A stretch of 64,000 bases of DNA, from assembly GCA_047967505.1 (NCBI GenBank), contig CM106540.1; one strand, given 5' to 3'. Position numbers and translations under genes: made by a program. Source of the DNA: Dipteris shenzhenensis (taxonomy: Eukaryota > Polypodiophyta > Polypodiopsida > Gleicheniales). The notes under the pieces are model-generated. The model was not told the DNA's origin. It ran no database searches and saw only the letters and a program-made list of their open reading frames with translations. Positions 41,101 through 46,535 of the stretch are shown here, one piece after another (position 1 is the first letter of the stretch; each line of letters starts with the position of its first letter).

Positions 41101-41973
41101 TCTTTCCTTTCATTATGTTTCCATATGAGTATCATTATCTATCTCCCTCTCCTTCTCCACCATGTTCCTTCATGTGGTATCGAAGGGGGCAGCAGGGAGG
41201 GGGGAGGGGGAGAGCAGCGGGGGGGGGAGAGGGAGGGGAAGGGAGGGGGGTGGGGGAGGAGAAGGGGGCGGGGGGGCTGGCGGGGGAGAGGGAGGGCGGA
41301 GGAGAAGGGGGCAGCGGGGAGGGGGGCAGCAGGGGGGAGGAGAGGGAGGACGGGGGAGGGGACGGGGGAGGAGAAGGGGGGGCCGGGGGGCTGACGGGTG
41401 GGGGAGAGGTAGGGCAGGGAGGGAGAGGTAGGGGGCAGCAGGGAGGGAGAGGTAGGGGGCAGCGGGGGGGGGGAGAGGGAGGGCGGGGAGGAGGAAGGGG
41501 AGAGGGAGGGTGAGGGAGGAGGGAGAGGGGGCTGGTGAGAGGGGAGGGAGAGGAGGAGCAGCGAGGGGGGGAGAGGGGGGGCAGCGAGGGAGAGGGAGAG
41601 GGAGAGGGGGCTGGCTGAGAGAGGGAGAGGGGGGGGCAGTAGCTCACGGGGAGGAGCAGCAGCTCATCTCACTTACCCTTTTTTTTTTTTTAAATAAATG
41701 TAGTAACTACCTTAAATTCTAAGAACATGTGTATCTATATTTCTTCATGTCAAATGCTTATACAAACAAATGGGAATCTTGCACTCCACAGAAAATTCAC
41801 ATATGTTTAATCTTAGATTTTTAGTTTCCCTTGCATTCACGTACATGAAATCAAAAAAACAACCATTTACATCAACACATTAGCATCATTAGGACTCACC
41901 GTATGTGACTCCTTTAAAATTTTCCGTGAATAGAGAACAGGTGCTGCTGCCATCAAATTCAACGTGAAGGTTC
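9843..41973 (-). CDS. argJ: argJ-type ornithine acetyltransferase, partial, eight exons
   Basis: Exons in transcript order: 41,973-41,900; 17,438-17,394; 17,290-17,240; 17,113-17,045; 16,607-16,549; 10,405-10,336; 10,214-10,134; 9,929-9,843. They total 536 bp and give 178 codons with no stop, and every junction keeps the frame. ArgJ moves the acetyl group from N-acetylornithine to glutamate in the cyclic arginine pathway, in plastids of plants. Visible family hallmarks are [32 protein letters not shown] (STGVIG forms the oxyanion region), [13 protein letters not shown], and [15 protein letters not shown], whose A-T bond is the self-cleavage site and whose Thr is the nucleophile. Splice sites are GT-AG except one GC-AG. 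The plastid-targeting N-terminus and the C-terminal 40% or so, starting at the expected VDGDTSTND, are not found in the window. Preserved frame and splice sites argue for a working gene, but a truncated pseudogene cannot be excluded from here. Confidence 0.9.
10134..10214 (-). CDS. argJ: argJ exon g (self-cleavage and active-site exon)
   Basis: An 81-bp exon coding 27 residues ending [19 protein letters not shown]. In this family the precursor cuts itself between A and T of MATMLG, and the freed Thr is the acyl-accepting nucleophile; both residues are present. Acceptor is GAACAAAG, donor GGG|GTACAA. Confidence 0.94.
10336..10405 (-). CDS. argJ: argJ exon f
   Basis: A 70-bp exon. The split codon AG|A restores R, followed by [20 protein letters not shown] and ETK. 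Acceptor is TTGTTGCAG, donor [24 protein letters not shown] is an ArgJ signature. Confidence 0.93.
10406..11264. other. argJ: argJ intron DNA, left part of the 6.1-kb intron
   Basis: AT-rich sequence with a G-rich patch at about 10,768-10,792. No element or coding sequence was recognised before the LINE-A tail at 11,265. Confidence 0.6.
11954..12404 (-). pseudogene. LINE-A copy 2 C-terminal domain with zinc finger
   Basis: It contains [16 protein letters not shown], then an amber stop at 12,186-12,188 (reads GYT-stop-IHLPH), then a frameshifted zinc-finger stretch of the type CxxC...[15 protein letters not shown]. Copy 4 has the same amber codon at 60,752; copy 3 has CAG there. Confidence 0.82.
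12659..15088 (-). pseudogene. LINE-A copy 2 ORF2: endonuclease and reverse transcriptase
   Basis: The endonuclease part carries [20 protein letters not shown] and PPGADHTY, matching the conserved Asp/Asn, Ser-Asp and Asp-His blocks of APE-type LINE endonucleases. The reverse transcriptase has [45 protein letters not shown] and [11 protein letters not shown] in order. In-frame stops fall at 13,427 (TAG, where copy 4 has CAG) and near 13,410, and another break lies at about 13,127-13,157. Endonuclease and palm motifs are otherwise well preserved. It nicks target DNA and reverse-transcribes LINE RNA when intact; this copy is dead. Confidence 0.88.
15089..15262 (-). pseudogene. Copia RNase H C-terminal scrap fused to LINE-A
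   Basis: The minus strand reads [16 protein letters not shown] and HQNVADLL. This is the end of a Copia RNase H domain; compare YVREKLHAGEISMIFVS and HDNVANIF near the end of Copia-2. It runs in frame straight into the LINE-A endonuclease at 15,088, giving one 605-codon open frame (15,244-13,427) made of two unrelated elements. Confidence 0.82.
15540..15950 (-). pseudogene. LINE-B-like scrap between endonuclease and reverse transcriptase
   Basis: The minus strand reads [20 protein letters not shown] near the right end and [17 protein letters not shown] further on. These correspond to the linker between endonuclease and reverse transcriptase in LINE-B (47,9xx-48,2xx) and LINE-A. It is diverged, with stops. 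Confidence 0.65.
15959..16004 (+). repeat. (GA)n microsatellite
   Basis: About 22 GA units without interruption, next to the LINE-B-like scrap inside the argJ intron. On the minus strand it is (CT)n, the composition of several LINE 3' tails in this window. Confidence 0.95.
16005..16548. other. argJ: argJ intron DNA, right part of the 6.1-kb intron
   Basis: No element or coding sequence recognised. It ends at the exon e donor. Confidence 0.6.
16549..16607 (-). CDS. argJ: argJ exon e
   Basis: A 59-bp exon coding [19 protein letters not shown] plus two bases of the next codon. Acceptor is TGTGCAG, donor GATAG|GTAAAA. It leads into a 6,143-bp intron filled with LINE sequence. Confidence 0.88.
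16608..17044 (-). other. argJ: argJ GC-AG intron
   Basis: A 437-bp intron bounded by AAG|GCAAGT and TTTGTGCAG|GAT. GC donors are a known minor class spliced by the major spliceosome and usually have a strong match elsewhere in the donor, as here. Confidence 0.8.
17045..17113 (-). CDS. argJ: argJ exon d, followed by a GC donor
   Basis: A 69-bp exon coding 23 residues that include [15 protein letters not shown]. Acceptor is ATACAG. The donor reads AAGAAG|GCAAGT, the typical form of a GC-AG intron donor. Confidence 0.92.
17240..17290 (-). CDS. argJ: argJ exon c
   Basis: A 51-bp exon coding [17 protein letters not shown], directly continuing exon b in the family. Acceptor is ATATAG, donor AAAG|GTTCAT. 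A TAG shortly beyond the donor lies in the intron. Confidence 0.92.
17394..17438 (-). CDS. argJ: argJ exon b
   Basis: A 45-bp exon coding [15 protein letters not shown], one of the most conserved ArgJ motifs. Acceptor is AATCAG, donor ACG|GTATGT, and both ends are in phase 0. Confidence 0.93.
17439..18109. other. argJ: argJ intron DNA, acceptor side of the 24.5-kb intron
   Basis: AT-rich with no element recognised. The acceptor ATTAATCAG is preceded by TTGATTAAT, which could serve as branch-point context. Confidence 0.6.
18110..18609 (-). pseudogene. Diverged LINE C-terminal scrap
   Basis: The minus strand reads [16 protein letters not shown], comparable to [15 protein letters not shown] of LINE-A, then [20 protein letters not shown] and CPVYDEIQ, comparable to the LINE-A zinc-finger stretch. 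It is more diverged than the numbered LINE-A copies and abuts LINE-A copy 3 in opposite orientation at about 18,609. Confidence 0.75.
18640..20750 (+). pseudogene. LINE-A copy 3 endonuclease and partial reverse transcriptase
   Basis: Blocks visible in order: VVDYIMGSP and [11 protein letters not shown] of the endonuclease, [12 protein letters not shown] of the linker, [35 protein letters not shown], and [11 protein letters not shown] followed by a stop. Frame changes occur near 19,125, 19,620 and 20,490, and several in-frame stops are present. It lacks the YADD catalytic box by deletion. Confidence 0.82.
20815..21435 (+). CDS. LINE-A copy 3 C-terminal domain, open
   Basis: A 206-codon open frame from the end of LINE-A ORF2. 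It has the zinc finger [20 protein letters not shown] (C-x2-C...H-x4-C), then [14 protein letters not shown], and ends with [16 protein letters not shown]. It has CAG (Gln) at the position where copies 2 and 4 carry TAG. It probably binds nucleic acid in the intact protein; as a fragment of a deleted element it is unlikely to be expressed. Confidence 0.75.
   Translation: MGPSELPVKLSFYRDHFLHITADSFIDPLGYTQIHLPHSLRISLGQFQVSSHKLRIESSRAERLPRKRCICTLCDMQKVETEEHFIFRCPVYYEIQGRFHCLFRDSYRILARYLSYLDQRYLAGFIHKALGHCERILRARRQEQTSSSTDTSQSSPTEFFQLDHMDPHKTRPRHDRDPKPVTRQLRQRVDTQITLGDIPSLFRVGA
21975..22284 (-). pseudogene. LINE-A-related reverse transcriptase remnant, left piece
   Basis: The minus strand is comparable to the segment after YADD in LINE-A ([16 protein letters not shown] and the following residues). 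It continues across the L1 insertion at 22,285-22,828 into 22,847-22,897, where the minus strand reads [12 protein letters not shown], comparable to [12 protein letters not shown] of LINE-A. Confidence 0.75.
22267..22284 (+). repeat. L1 target-site duplication, left copy
   Basis: AAAAGTAAATTGCTCTCA. The same 18 bases recur at 22,829-22,846 right after the poly(A). Confidence 0.92.
22285..22828 (+). mobile_element. 5'-truncated plant L1 insertion
   Basis: About 545 bp from the end of a plant L1: the ORF2 C-terminus ([20 protein letters not shown] and [15 protein letters not shown]), a short 3' UTR and poly(A), with an 18-bp target duplication on both sides. Removing it restores the reading of the LINE-A remnant. 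The same 3' end occurs in the L1 copies at 33,850 and 48,495. 5' truncation with target duplication is the classic outcome of target-primed reverse transcription. Confidence 0.93.
22829..22846 (+). repeat. L1 target-site duplication, right copy
   Basis: An exact copy of 22,267-22,284; its first As overlap the end of the poly(A) run. Confidence 0.92.
22898..23609 (+). repeat. Gypsy 5' LTR
   Basis: It starts TGCACTAGATG and matches 32,708 onward clearly for about 590 bp. The end at TTATCA (23,609) is inferred from the downstream TGGCGATCCTGCTGGG (23,617), a possible primer site of a non-methionine type. Confidence 0.75.
23690..24590 (+). pseudogene. Gypsy gag remnant
   Basis: It starts [19 protein letters not shown] at 23,690 and breaks near 23,835 and again near 23,960. 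It continues [19 protein letters not shown] and [17 protein letters not shown], typical of Gypsy capsid. At about 24,535 the expected CxxC zinc knuckle reads stop-F-N-W then GHYSSHC, so both first cysteines are lost. Confidence 0.82.
25085..25715 (+). pseudogene. Gypsy protease remnant and linker
   Basis: [20 protein letters not shown] has DGG where the catalytic D-S/T-G is expected (about 25,150). It continues to PLILGRPWL, a common motif at the end of the Gypsy protease, followed by a stop near 25,381 and an acidic linker. Confidence 0.75.
25718..26395 (+). pseudogene. Gypsy reverse transcriptase
   Basis: Conserved blocks in order: [29 protein letters not shown], then a TAA at about 26,069, [24 protein letters not shown] and [10 protein letters not shown] (the FIDD catalytic box). 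Apart from the stop this is a well-kept Gypsy palm. Confidence 0.88.
26435..26713 (+). pseudogene. Gypsy RNase H/connection remnant
   Basis: [15 protein letters not shown] and [19 protein letters not shown] are blocks of the reverse transcriptase-RNase H connection. The order of the intervening residues looks rearranged. The sequence changes to L1 at about 26,705. Confidence 0.68.
26705..27830 (-). pseudogene. L1 ORF2 endonuclease and start of reverse transcriptase
   Basis: Endonuclease blocks: [34 protein letters not shown] and SDHFLV. A linker with [20 protein letters not shown] follows, and the start of the reverse transcriptase region is cut off at NTEFKTAL. Several frame changes are present. 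Confidence 0.82.
28440..29570 (-). pseudogene. L1 ORF1 remnant (DUF4283-like, zinc knuckle)
   Basis: It contains [15 protein letters not shown] and a CCHC knuckle [14 protein letters not shown]. These match ORF1 of the second L1 copy (36,880-38,001). Frame changes at about 28,930 and 29,250 break it. Plant L1 ORF1 proteins bind the element RNA. Confidence 0.82.
29761..31500. other. Unassigned DNA inside the Gypsy element
   Basis: No domain recognised. 30,300-30,720 is rich in GAGAGAGAA and AGCTGCTG motifs, so open frames there are compositional. Around 30,995-31,022 two CCACGTGTC copies (G-box-like) lie 13 bp apart. This could be a further degraded insertion. Confidence 0.5.
31510..31745 (+). 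repeat. Purine-rich GGGAGAGGG array
   Basis: Irregular tandem GGGGGAGAGGGCTGAGAGG-type units with almost no pyrimidine runs. Similar arrays lie at the 5' ends of the two longer L1 copies and at 41,190-41,650. Confidence 0.85.
31890..31930 (+). promoter_or_regulatory. TATA-box-like promoter segment
   Basis: GGCGCCGGGGCCCGAG is followed by TCTATAAAAGGGGCCC (TATAAAAG at about 31,917). It resembles a strong core promoter or LTR promoter. Nothing downstream shows a full gene; the Gypsy integrase tail follows at 32,290. Confidence 0.35.
32290..32560 (+). pseudogene. Gypsy integrase C-terminal remnant
   Basis: [20 protein letters not shown] followed by [19 protein letters not shown] is the typical end of a Gypsy integrase. 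There is no chromodomain. The zinc and catalytic core domains are missing upstream. Confidence 0.8.
32708..33430 (+). repeat. Gypsy 3' LTR
   Basis: It matches the 5' LTR clearly to about 33,290 and more weakly to about 33,430. The end is uncertain and may have been altered. Confidence 0.72.
33431..33849. other. argJ: Unassigned intron DNA
   Basis: AT-rich, no feature recognised. Confidence 0.5.
34361..36286 (-). pseudogene. L1 ORF2: endonuclease and partial reverse transcriptase
   Basis: Endonuclease blocks are [36 protein letters not shown] and STVDHFPVV. Reverse transcriptase blocks are [51 protein letters not shown] and [14 protein letters not shown]. The [10 protein letters not shown] and QGCPLAP forms are those of the plant L1 clade. 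Frameshifts occur near 34,690, 34,880 and 35,900. Confidence 0.87.
36880..38001 (-). CDS. L1 ORF1 protein, open frame
   Basis: A 373-codon open frame. The N-terminal half (to about residue 200) is the DUF4283-like RNA-binding domain of plant L1 ORF1 ([15 protein letters not shown]). It is followed by the zinc knuckle [14 protein letters not shown] and a Pro/Ala-rich tail. The start at 38,001 is upstream of all matched sequence. This is the only full-length L1 ORF1 in the window. ORF1 protein coats element RNA and is needed in cis, but the partner ORF2 here is deleted. Confidence 0.82.
   Translation of the reverse strand: MFRASWAVVSRTELFQCWNRPFHIDWRMDPHLVNLHLPPLAVRTVIFLEDELQQLMKDVELEGSTSLFACIFGSHPSRSHARDWMLAALPGDLVPYLRDIQLLERGFFQVVFDSHESTTLVLKANPLALGSRRIFLLPYTLGFDSVEEDMHVTSLFIRFRGLPQVYHRLLATIGATFGVVTEIPSLPGMPSFSAEAVSADGRVEISGRQDQCRICRTLGHFAKDCLRKRKRPKRSSGVAPSCTTMIAPPQYLVPRTIGPPRATGRPASRTPGPLGAAGRPMPAAHPVPRWRAIRAAPLPQEETFDPVQTDAIQTPEVDVAAAPDITVPHQEGPLDPPAPVTLVFDPLVFDHKGATGTSSPQTVPATVRTTEKV
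38002..38300 (+). repeat. L1 5' purine array with long homopolymers
   Basis: GGGAGGGAGAGG-type repeats, then a T run (38,160-38,175), a run of 23 G (38,176-38,198) and a run of 17 G (38,223-38,239). In the L1 sense this is a pyrimidine-rich 5' UTR. The exact homopolymer lengths may be sequencing artefacts. Confidence 0.85.
38361..38600 (+). promoter_or_regulatory. Stand-alone CCGTAC-rich block with a 52-bp tandem repeat
   Basis: Five CCGTAC plus further CGTAC/TGTAC variants occur in about 200 bp. ACAAGGACCAAGAGCAACC starts at 38,361 and again at 38,413, marking a 52-bp duplication. It resembles the leaders of Copia-1 and Copia-2 in motif content, so it may be a relic of a related LTR-element leader. 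No LTR or primer site was identified next to it. Confidence 0.5.
38601..39430. other. argJ: Unassigned intron DNA
   Basis: No coding or element signature recognised. Confidence 0.5.
39540..40610 (-). repeat. Degenerate repeat region marked by GGAAGACCC
   Basis: The motif GGAAGACCC, or one-base variants, recurs about twelve times at irregular 40-100-bp spacing (for example near 39,553, 39,704, 39,779, 39,960, 40,007, 40,134, 40,230 and 40,266). Read on the minus strand it encodes Ser-rich stretches such as [17 protein letters not shown] and GSSISEHSS. This could be a low-complexity part of a decayed gag or a satellite-like repeat; I do not recognise it. Confidence 0.6.
40346..40594 (-). CDS. 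Unidentified small ORF, possibly gag-like
   Basis: An 83-codon frame [20 protein letters not shown] onward, charged, with [16 protein letters not shown] and ending [12 protein letters not shown]. About 200 bp upstream the minus strand has TGGTATCTGATC (40,805-40,794), a variant of the methionine primer site. Beyond its stop the Ser-rich repeats continue. Together this could be the 5' end of a minus-strand LTR element, but no LTR pair was found. Confidence 0.35.
   Translation of the reverse strand: MDPSSIVVIRKAFREDRLLERLFSEQPRLLDEGGCNDLGLFSRLLLEEEHLEAVVHQSRCRADLVAYEAQRRRDREHMLLQD
40872..41172 (+). repeat. LTR-like unit (candidate third Copia LTR)
   Basis: It starts TGTTAGAAC and ends CTTCA, about 300 bp, followed after 2 bp by TGGTATCGAAGG (41,175), a variant of the Copia primer site at exactly the spacing seen in Copia-1 and Copia-2. 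It contains TTGTATATATGATTG as a possible TATA region. The expected gag-pol and second LTR are absent. Confidence 0.5.
41190..41650 (+). repeat. Large purine array (GGGGGAGAGGG-type)
   Basis: About 460 bp of G/A-rich irregular tandem repeats with only scattered GCAGC and GGCTG interruptions. Long Gly/Arg-rich or Pro-rich frames on both strands are compositional. It lies directly after the LTR-like unit and about 250 bp from argJ exon a. Confidence 0.93.
41651..41899. other. argJ: argJ intron DNA next to the exon a donor
   Basis: AT-rich, no feature other than the start of the 24.5-kb intron. Confidence 0.6.
41900..41973 (-). CDS. argJ: argJ exon a (most upstream seen)
   Basis: Acceptor CTTCCAG precedes, and donor ACG|GTGAGTCC follows. 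The exon enters in phase 1 and codes [20 protein letters not shown] and ESHT; the N and AAPV are ArgJ landmarks. Its donor must splice across 24,461 bp to exon b. Confidence 0.88.
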
Positions 41974-42230
41974 CTGGAAGTTTGGAAAAGTTGAGATTAA
42001 AAGTAATTCTTTCGAGGATTTCCTGTTTCCCCAATTTCTCTCCACACTGCCTAAAATATTCATGGAATGAAATGAAATGTCCTATTAATGAAATCAGATG
42101 AGCTAACAACATCTGGGCAGCAAAACATAAAACTATTCTTAACTTATTGCAACCAAGTAGCTTTGGTTCCTAAAATAATCAATAGTCTTTTGTAGAAAAT
42201 TCCAAGCACTTTCATGACCAGGTTTGCATT
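41974..42230. other. argJ: argJ intron DNA upstream of exon a
   Basis: The acceptor CTTCCAG lies at its left end. No upstream exon recognised. Confidence 0.6.
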
Positions 42231-42234
42231 GTTA

Positions 42235-42905
42235 TCTATTTGATTGAGATGCAACGAGACCGAGAGACCCTATTGACACAGATTAGACAACAGGAAGGTG
42301 ACAGTGCCACGAGAGACACAGACAGATCAAGCACAGTGACATGTCATAGATTTCCACGCATTTGAGTCAGCCCAAAGACATAGTTGAGTAGAGGAGCAGG
42401 AGCTAGCTGATGTGAAGAAGAGATGATGTGGAGGCGTGAAGCCAGAGAAACAGAGACCAGAGGCTGACCAGAGCTTACACGATGGAGGTGCGGGCCATCC
42501 CAGCTCTACTCAGAGGGGACCTCAAGAGTCGAGGTGTCATACTCGATATGGCTCACAAAGACCACAGAGAACACACTCCCCACTGCAGCGAGAGACAGCC
42601 TGATATTTTCGCATCCTGCAGGAAAGCTGCCAAGGCACCAGGATCATATATGACACTCGATCACATCTCGTGTCATCTCAAGATCTGTAAGTTTTTGCAT
42701 CCTACCAGCGAGCTGCCATGGCACCAGGATCATATATGACACTCAATCACATCTCATGTCATCTCGAGATCTCCAAGTCTTTGTGTTTTGAATACTAGTT
42801 TTTGTGTTTTGAGTTTTGAGTTTTGAGTTTCTTATTATAACAATCAGCCAGTGCCCTAGCAACCCTTTTGCCTCAGCCCATAGTGGCTTGAATGAGTTAA
42901 CTTTT
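42235..42905 (+). pseudogene. LINE-B 3' end scrap
   Basis: It parallels 50,240-50,880 closely in order: TTTGCATTG, a run coding VRAIPALLRGDLKSRGV (compare VRPISALLKGDRQRRGI), and the 3' UTR text with CCCTTTTGCCTCAGCCCATAGTGG. It contains an 86-bp tandem duplication and TTTTGAG repeats. Confidence 0.75.
42611..42782 (+). repeat. 86-bp tandem duplication in the LINE-B scrap
   Basis: GCATCCTGCAGGAAAGCTGC (42,611) and GCATCCTACCAGCGAGCTGC (42,697) begin two copies that continue through GGCACCAGGATCATATATG and CATCTCAAGATCT/CATCTCGAGATCT. Confidence 0.9.
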
Positions 42906-42914
42906 TCTGATCAG

Positions 42915-45900
42915 CCTCAGCTTCTTACTCCACCTATCAGGACATACGCTTCGACGGCAATCTCTCACCTATTTACGCAAGCTGTCTGTACATACTTCTC
43001 ACTTATATTGACTTCATACCCCTATTAGAGGACCGCACTGCCCTGATCACCCGCTCACTACACGAGGCTGCCCTTCACGCTTTCCCTCACACCACTCGCT
43101 CCACCCGCCCATCACCACCTGGGGGTGTACCGTGTAATAGTTGGTACGATGATAAGTGTACAGCTTTATGCCGTCAGCTCAAATTCGAAACCAAAAAAAA
43201 TCTTCCAAACGAACCAGAGACGCTACGCGAGTATCGTTGACTGGTACATAGAAAGAAACTAGATTTCGTTCAGCGGAACGAGGAGGAACTACTGAACAAT
43301 TTGTTTCATAACAACTCTAAGGACTTTTGGCAGAGATTTCTAGAGAGACGGTCCCCCTCACCACTCACTGACACGCAGGTCTGGTATAACTATGCACGCA
43401 TGTTTTATGACATCCCAAATCATCCAGTTCCTGACCTCTCATATGTGCCACGCCCCACACCTTGCACCCTCTTCACTAAGGAGGCAATGAAGGATGCCGT
43501 AATGAAACTTCATAATGGCCCAGCAAAGGATCATGAGGGGCTATGCACTGACTTCATTGCATATGGGATTAATCTCCTAACCCCGATCTTAGCAAAGCTC
43601 TTTAATGAAGTTGTTTGCTTGGGGTCTCCACACACCTGGACCATTAACACTATTTCACCCATCAACAAGGCTAGGGATCCATGAGCCCGGAGAATTACAG
43701 GACCATTATGATTGGACATGTCATGTCCAAGATGTATGCATCAGTGCAATATTCTGAAGTCAATGGATTTGCAGAGTGTCGAGGTCTTAGAGCAGCATAA
43801 CAGGCTGGATTCTGACGTGATCATGGAACCATGGATCACATTCTCACGCTCAGGTGTATCATAGAGGAGGCGAGGGCACAGAAGCAAAGGGTTTACTGTT
43901 GCTTTCTGCATTCCGCAAAGCATTTGATACAGTTCCGAGAGCCAGTCTCTTTTGGCGCCTACAGGATTTGGGTTATGACCAAGAGATCATTTGGGCTGTC
44001 ATGGCACTTTACGAGAGGTCTCACGAAGAGTCCGCGTAGGGTCTAGGTGGACAGAGGAGATCATGAGCACTATTGGGATCAAAAAAGCGTGTCCTTTATC
44101 ACCTACCCTGTCTGGCCTCTACATTGATGAGCTCGAAACAAGCATGCAGACACGGGAGGATGGATGCTCTCTTACTTGCATGCTAATACAGATATTGTTG
44201 TATGCAGATGACATGGCACTTTTGTCTCCTCAGCAGAGGGGCTCCATGGACACCTTGACGCGCTATAGTTTTTCTGAGTCTCATGATTTGAAGGTCAACC
44301 TTGGTAAAACCAAGGTTATGATCTTCAATACATCTCGAGCCGCCATGCACCAGGAGCAGTTCATGTTTGATGGATCACCTGTTGAGATAGTTTCGTCATA
44401 CACGTATCTTGGGGTTGTCTTCTCTGGACCCATCTTCACTATGAGACCTGCGATGCAGGCTCGCTTGGGTAGGGTATACGCTTCATTGGCCAGACTAGAG
44501 AGGCAGTGCTTTCGCTCGCACTTTGAAGATCCATGGACCAAGGGGCTGGTTTTTGACTCCTTGGTCCGCCCAGCAGGGATGTATGGCAGCCCTTGAACTT
44601 GTCATATATAGAGTGGGCTTGTGTGGAGCGGCTACAAGTTCTCATGCTATCACGGGTGATTCGCAATAAGCCATCTGTTTCTCACCAGATCATTCAGGCT
44701 GAGTTTGGGCCATCCCCATTACAGCTAGATGCTGCATTTCAGGTCATCGTGCATCTGTATCGAGTCAAGGAGTACGGGGATTACAATTCTGGACGCAGCA
44801 AACTACCATGGCTAGCATTGTCCTCCTCTATGTCACTCTCAGCAGGAGGTGACCACAGATGCTTGTATGCACGTACCGAGAGATGGTTTAAGCGACTGGG
44901 GCTCCACATGGATAGACTCTCTCCCTCCCAGTACAGTATGGACGCTCCGATTTCTCCCCTTCAGTCACACGAGGTCAACCAAGTAATCCGTGAGGTATCT
45001 TACAGCTACACACATTCCGGACCTGGTTGGGACCGAGCGAGCTTCCAAGGAAGCTCAGCTTCTACAGAGATCATTGCTTGCATATCACAGAGGAGGGTTT
45101 CATTGACCCACCAGGATACACCAAATCCACTTACCCCACTCACTGAGATCTCTATTGGGCAGTTTTGGGTCTCTTCACATACACTTCATATCGAGAGCAG
45201 CACAGCAAAGGGCCTACCCAGGGAGAGGCGCATATGCACATTATGTGACACACAGGAGGTTGAGACGGAGGAGCACTTCATCTTCAGATGTCTTGTTAAC
45301 TATGAGATCCGAGAGCGTTTCTACTACCTCTTCAGCGATATCTCTGGGGTTTTGTCCCGATTCCTCTTCTATCTAGACCAAAGATGCTTGCCGGCCTTCA
45401 TTCATGAGGCAGTCACGCACCACGAGAGGCTACTTCGATCACAGAGACAAGAGCAGACTTCTTCCTTGGCAGATCTATCTCAGATTTCTACCACGGAGTT
45501 CTTCCAGCCAGATCACACGAACCCCCATGATGCGAGGCCTCGACATGATCGTGACCCAGAGCGAGTGACTTGACAGCTTAGACAGAGGGTTGATGCACAG
45601 ATTACCCTTGGGGATATCCCCTCTCTCTTCAGAGTCAGAGCCCAGCCGACAAGGGTTATTGTAACCCTTGTTAGGCACAGAGCTATGACCAGAGACATCA
45701 CAGGCCACACCCGTGAGCAGCCGACAACACTCTATCGCCAATTTCATGCCTCCATTGCTCCCACCCACCGTGATGCCCTAATGTTGGTGATGACGATGAG
45801 GAGGAGAAGATTGATATGTAGTCCACAACTGACATGACTATGTTGTACTTAGTACTATCATTTTGCATTTTTTACACTCTACATTGGTGTGGATGCTCGT

Positions 45901-46011
45901 TTAGTAGCTCCACCCCCACAGCTCGTTTGTACCAGGATTTTCACAGTCTCATAGACCCATCGGTCTTCCAAACACTTTAATAAACCCTCCCTCCCTCCCT
46001 CCCTCCCTCCC

Positions 46012-46047
<36 letters not shown>

Positions 46048-46064
46048 CCCCCCCTCCCCCCCCA
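42915..46064 (+). mobile_element. LINE-A copy 5, 5'-truncated
   Basis: It joins LINE-A inside the endonuclease at about 42,915 and runs through linker, reverse transcriptase and C-terminal domain to the 3' UTR hairpin AGACC-CATC-GGTCT (45,953-45,966). The tail changes from (CCCT)n to a C run to (CT)n (45,985-46,064), unlike the (TTTC)n tails of copies 1-4. It is clearly more diverged than copies 2 and 4. Confidence 0.88.
42920..45573 (+). pseudogene. LINE-A copy 5 ORF2
   Basis: Blocks visible: [66 protein letters not shown] and ILLYADDMALLS, then the C-terminal [20 protein letters not shown] and zinc finger [19 protein letters not shown]. There are stops and frame changes near 43,240, 43,684, 43,800, 44,040 and 44,596. 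The catalytic YADD is retained. Confidence 0.85.
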
Positions 46065-46535
46065 TTCACTGTAGCTCTCCATTAGCCCGTTGTTCAGCCT
46101 TTCCGTTAGCTCGTCTGCCCATCCCGTCACTCAGCCTGCCGTTCAGCCGCCCGTCCATCCCGTCGACTAGGCCGTCACTCAACCCGTTACTCAATCATCT
46201 ACTCATCCCGTCGACTTTTTGTTCATCCTGTCACAAACTCTCCCGTAGCCCTCCCATAACCTCCATCGACTCAGGCAGATCGTCTCTCAACAAGGCGTTA
46301 TACAGCACAAGTGACGGGTCTCCGTCGAAGGATCCAGTCACCTCAGGCTGGGCTGAACCCTTGGCCCAGCTGGGGGGTTAGCCTTAGCAAAGGGGCATCT
46401 GTTCAGTTGAAGGTCAATATGGAATTTTCCCAAGACAAAACTCTTAGCCTCTACCCCAACCAGCAAGCCATCATACTCTGCTATTGGAGCAACACCTAGC
46501 CCCTACACATTGACTTATAAGTGAAGCATTGGTAC
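46065..46535. other. Segment before LINE-B ORF1
   Basis: 46,080-46,220 has degenerate repeats of CCCGTCACTCAGCC type. The rest may be LINE-B 5' UTR. No coding sequence recognised. Confidence 0.5.

Noticed and set aside
41115-41647. Pro-rich and Gly/Arg-rich ORFs up to 170 codons on both strands
   Set aside because: The purine array has few stop codons by composition; no start context or domain.
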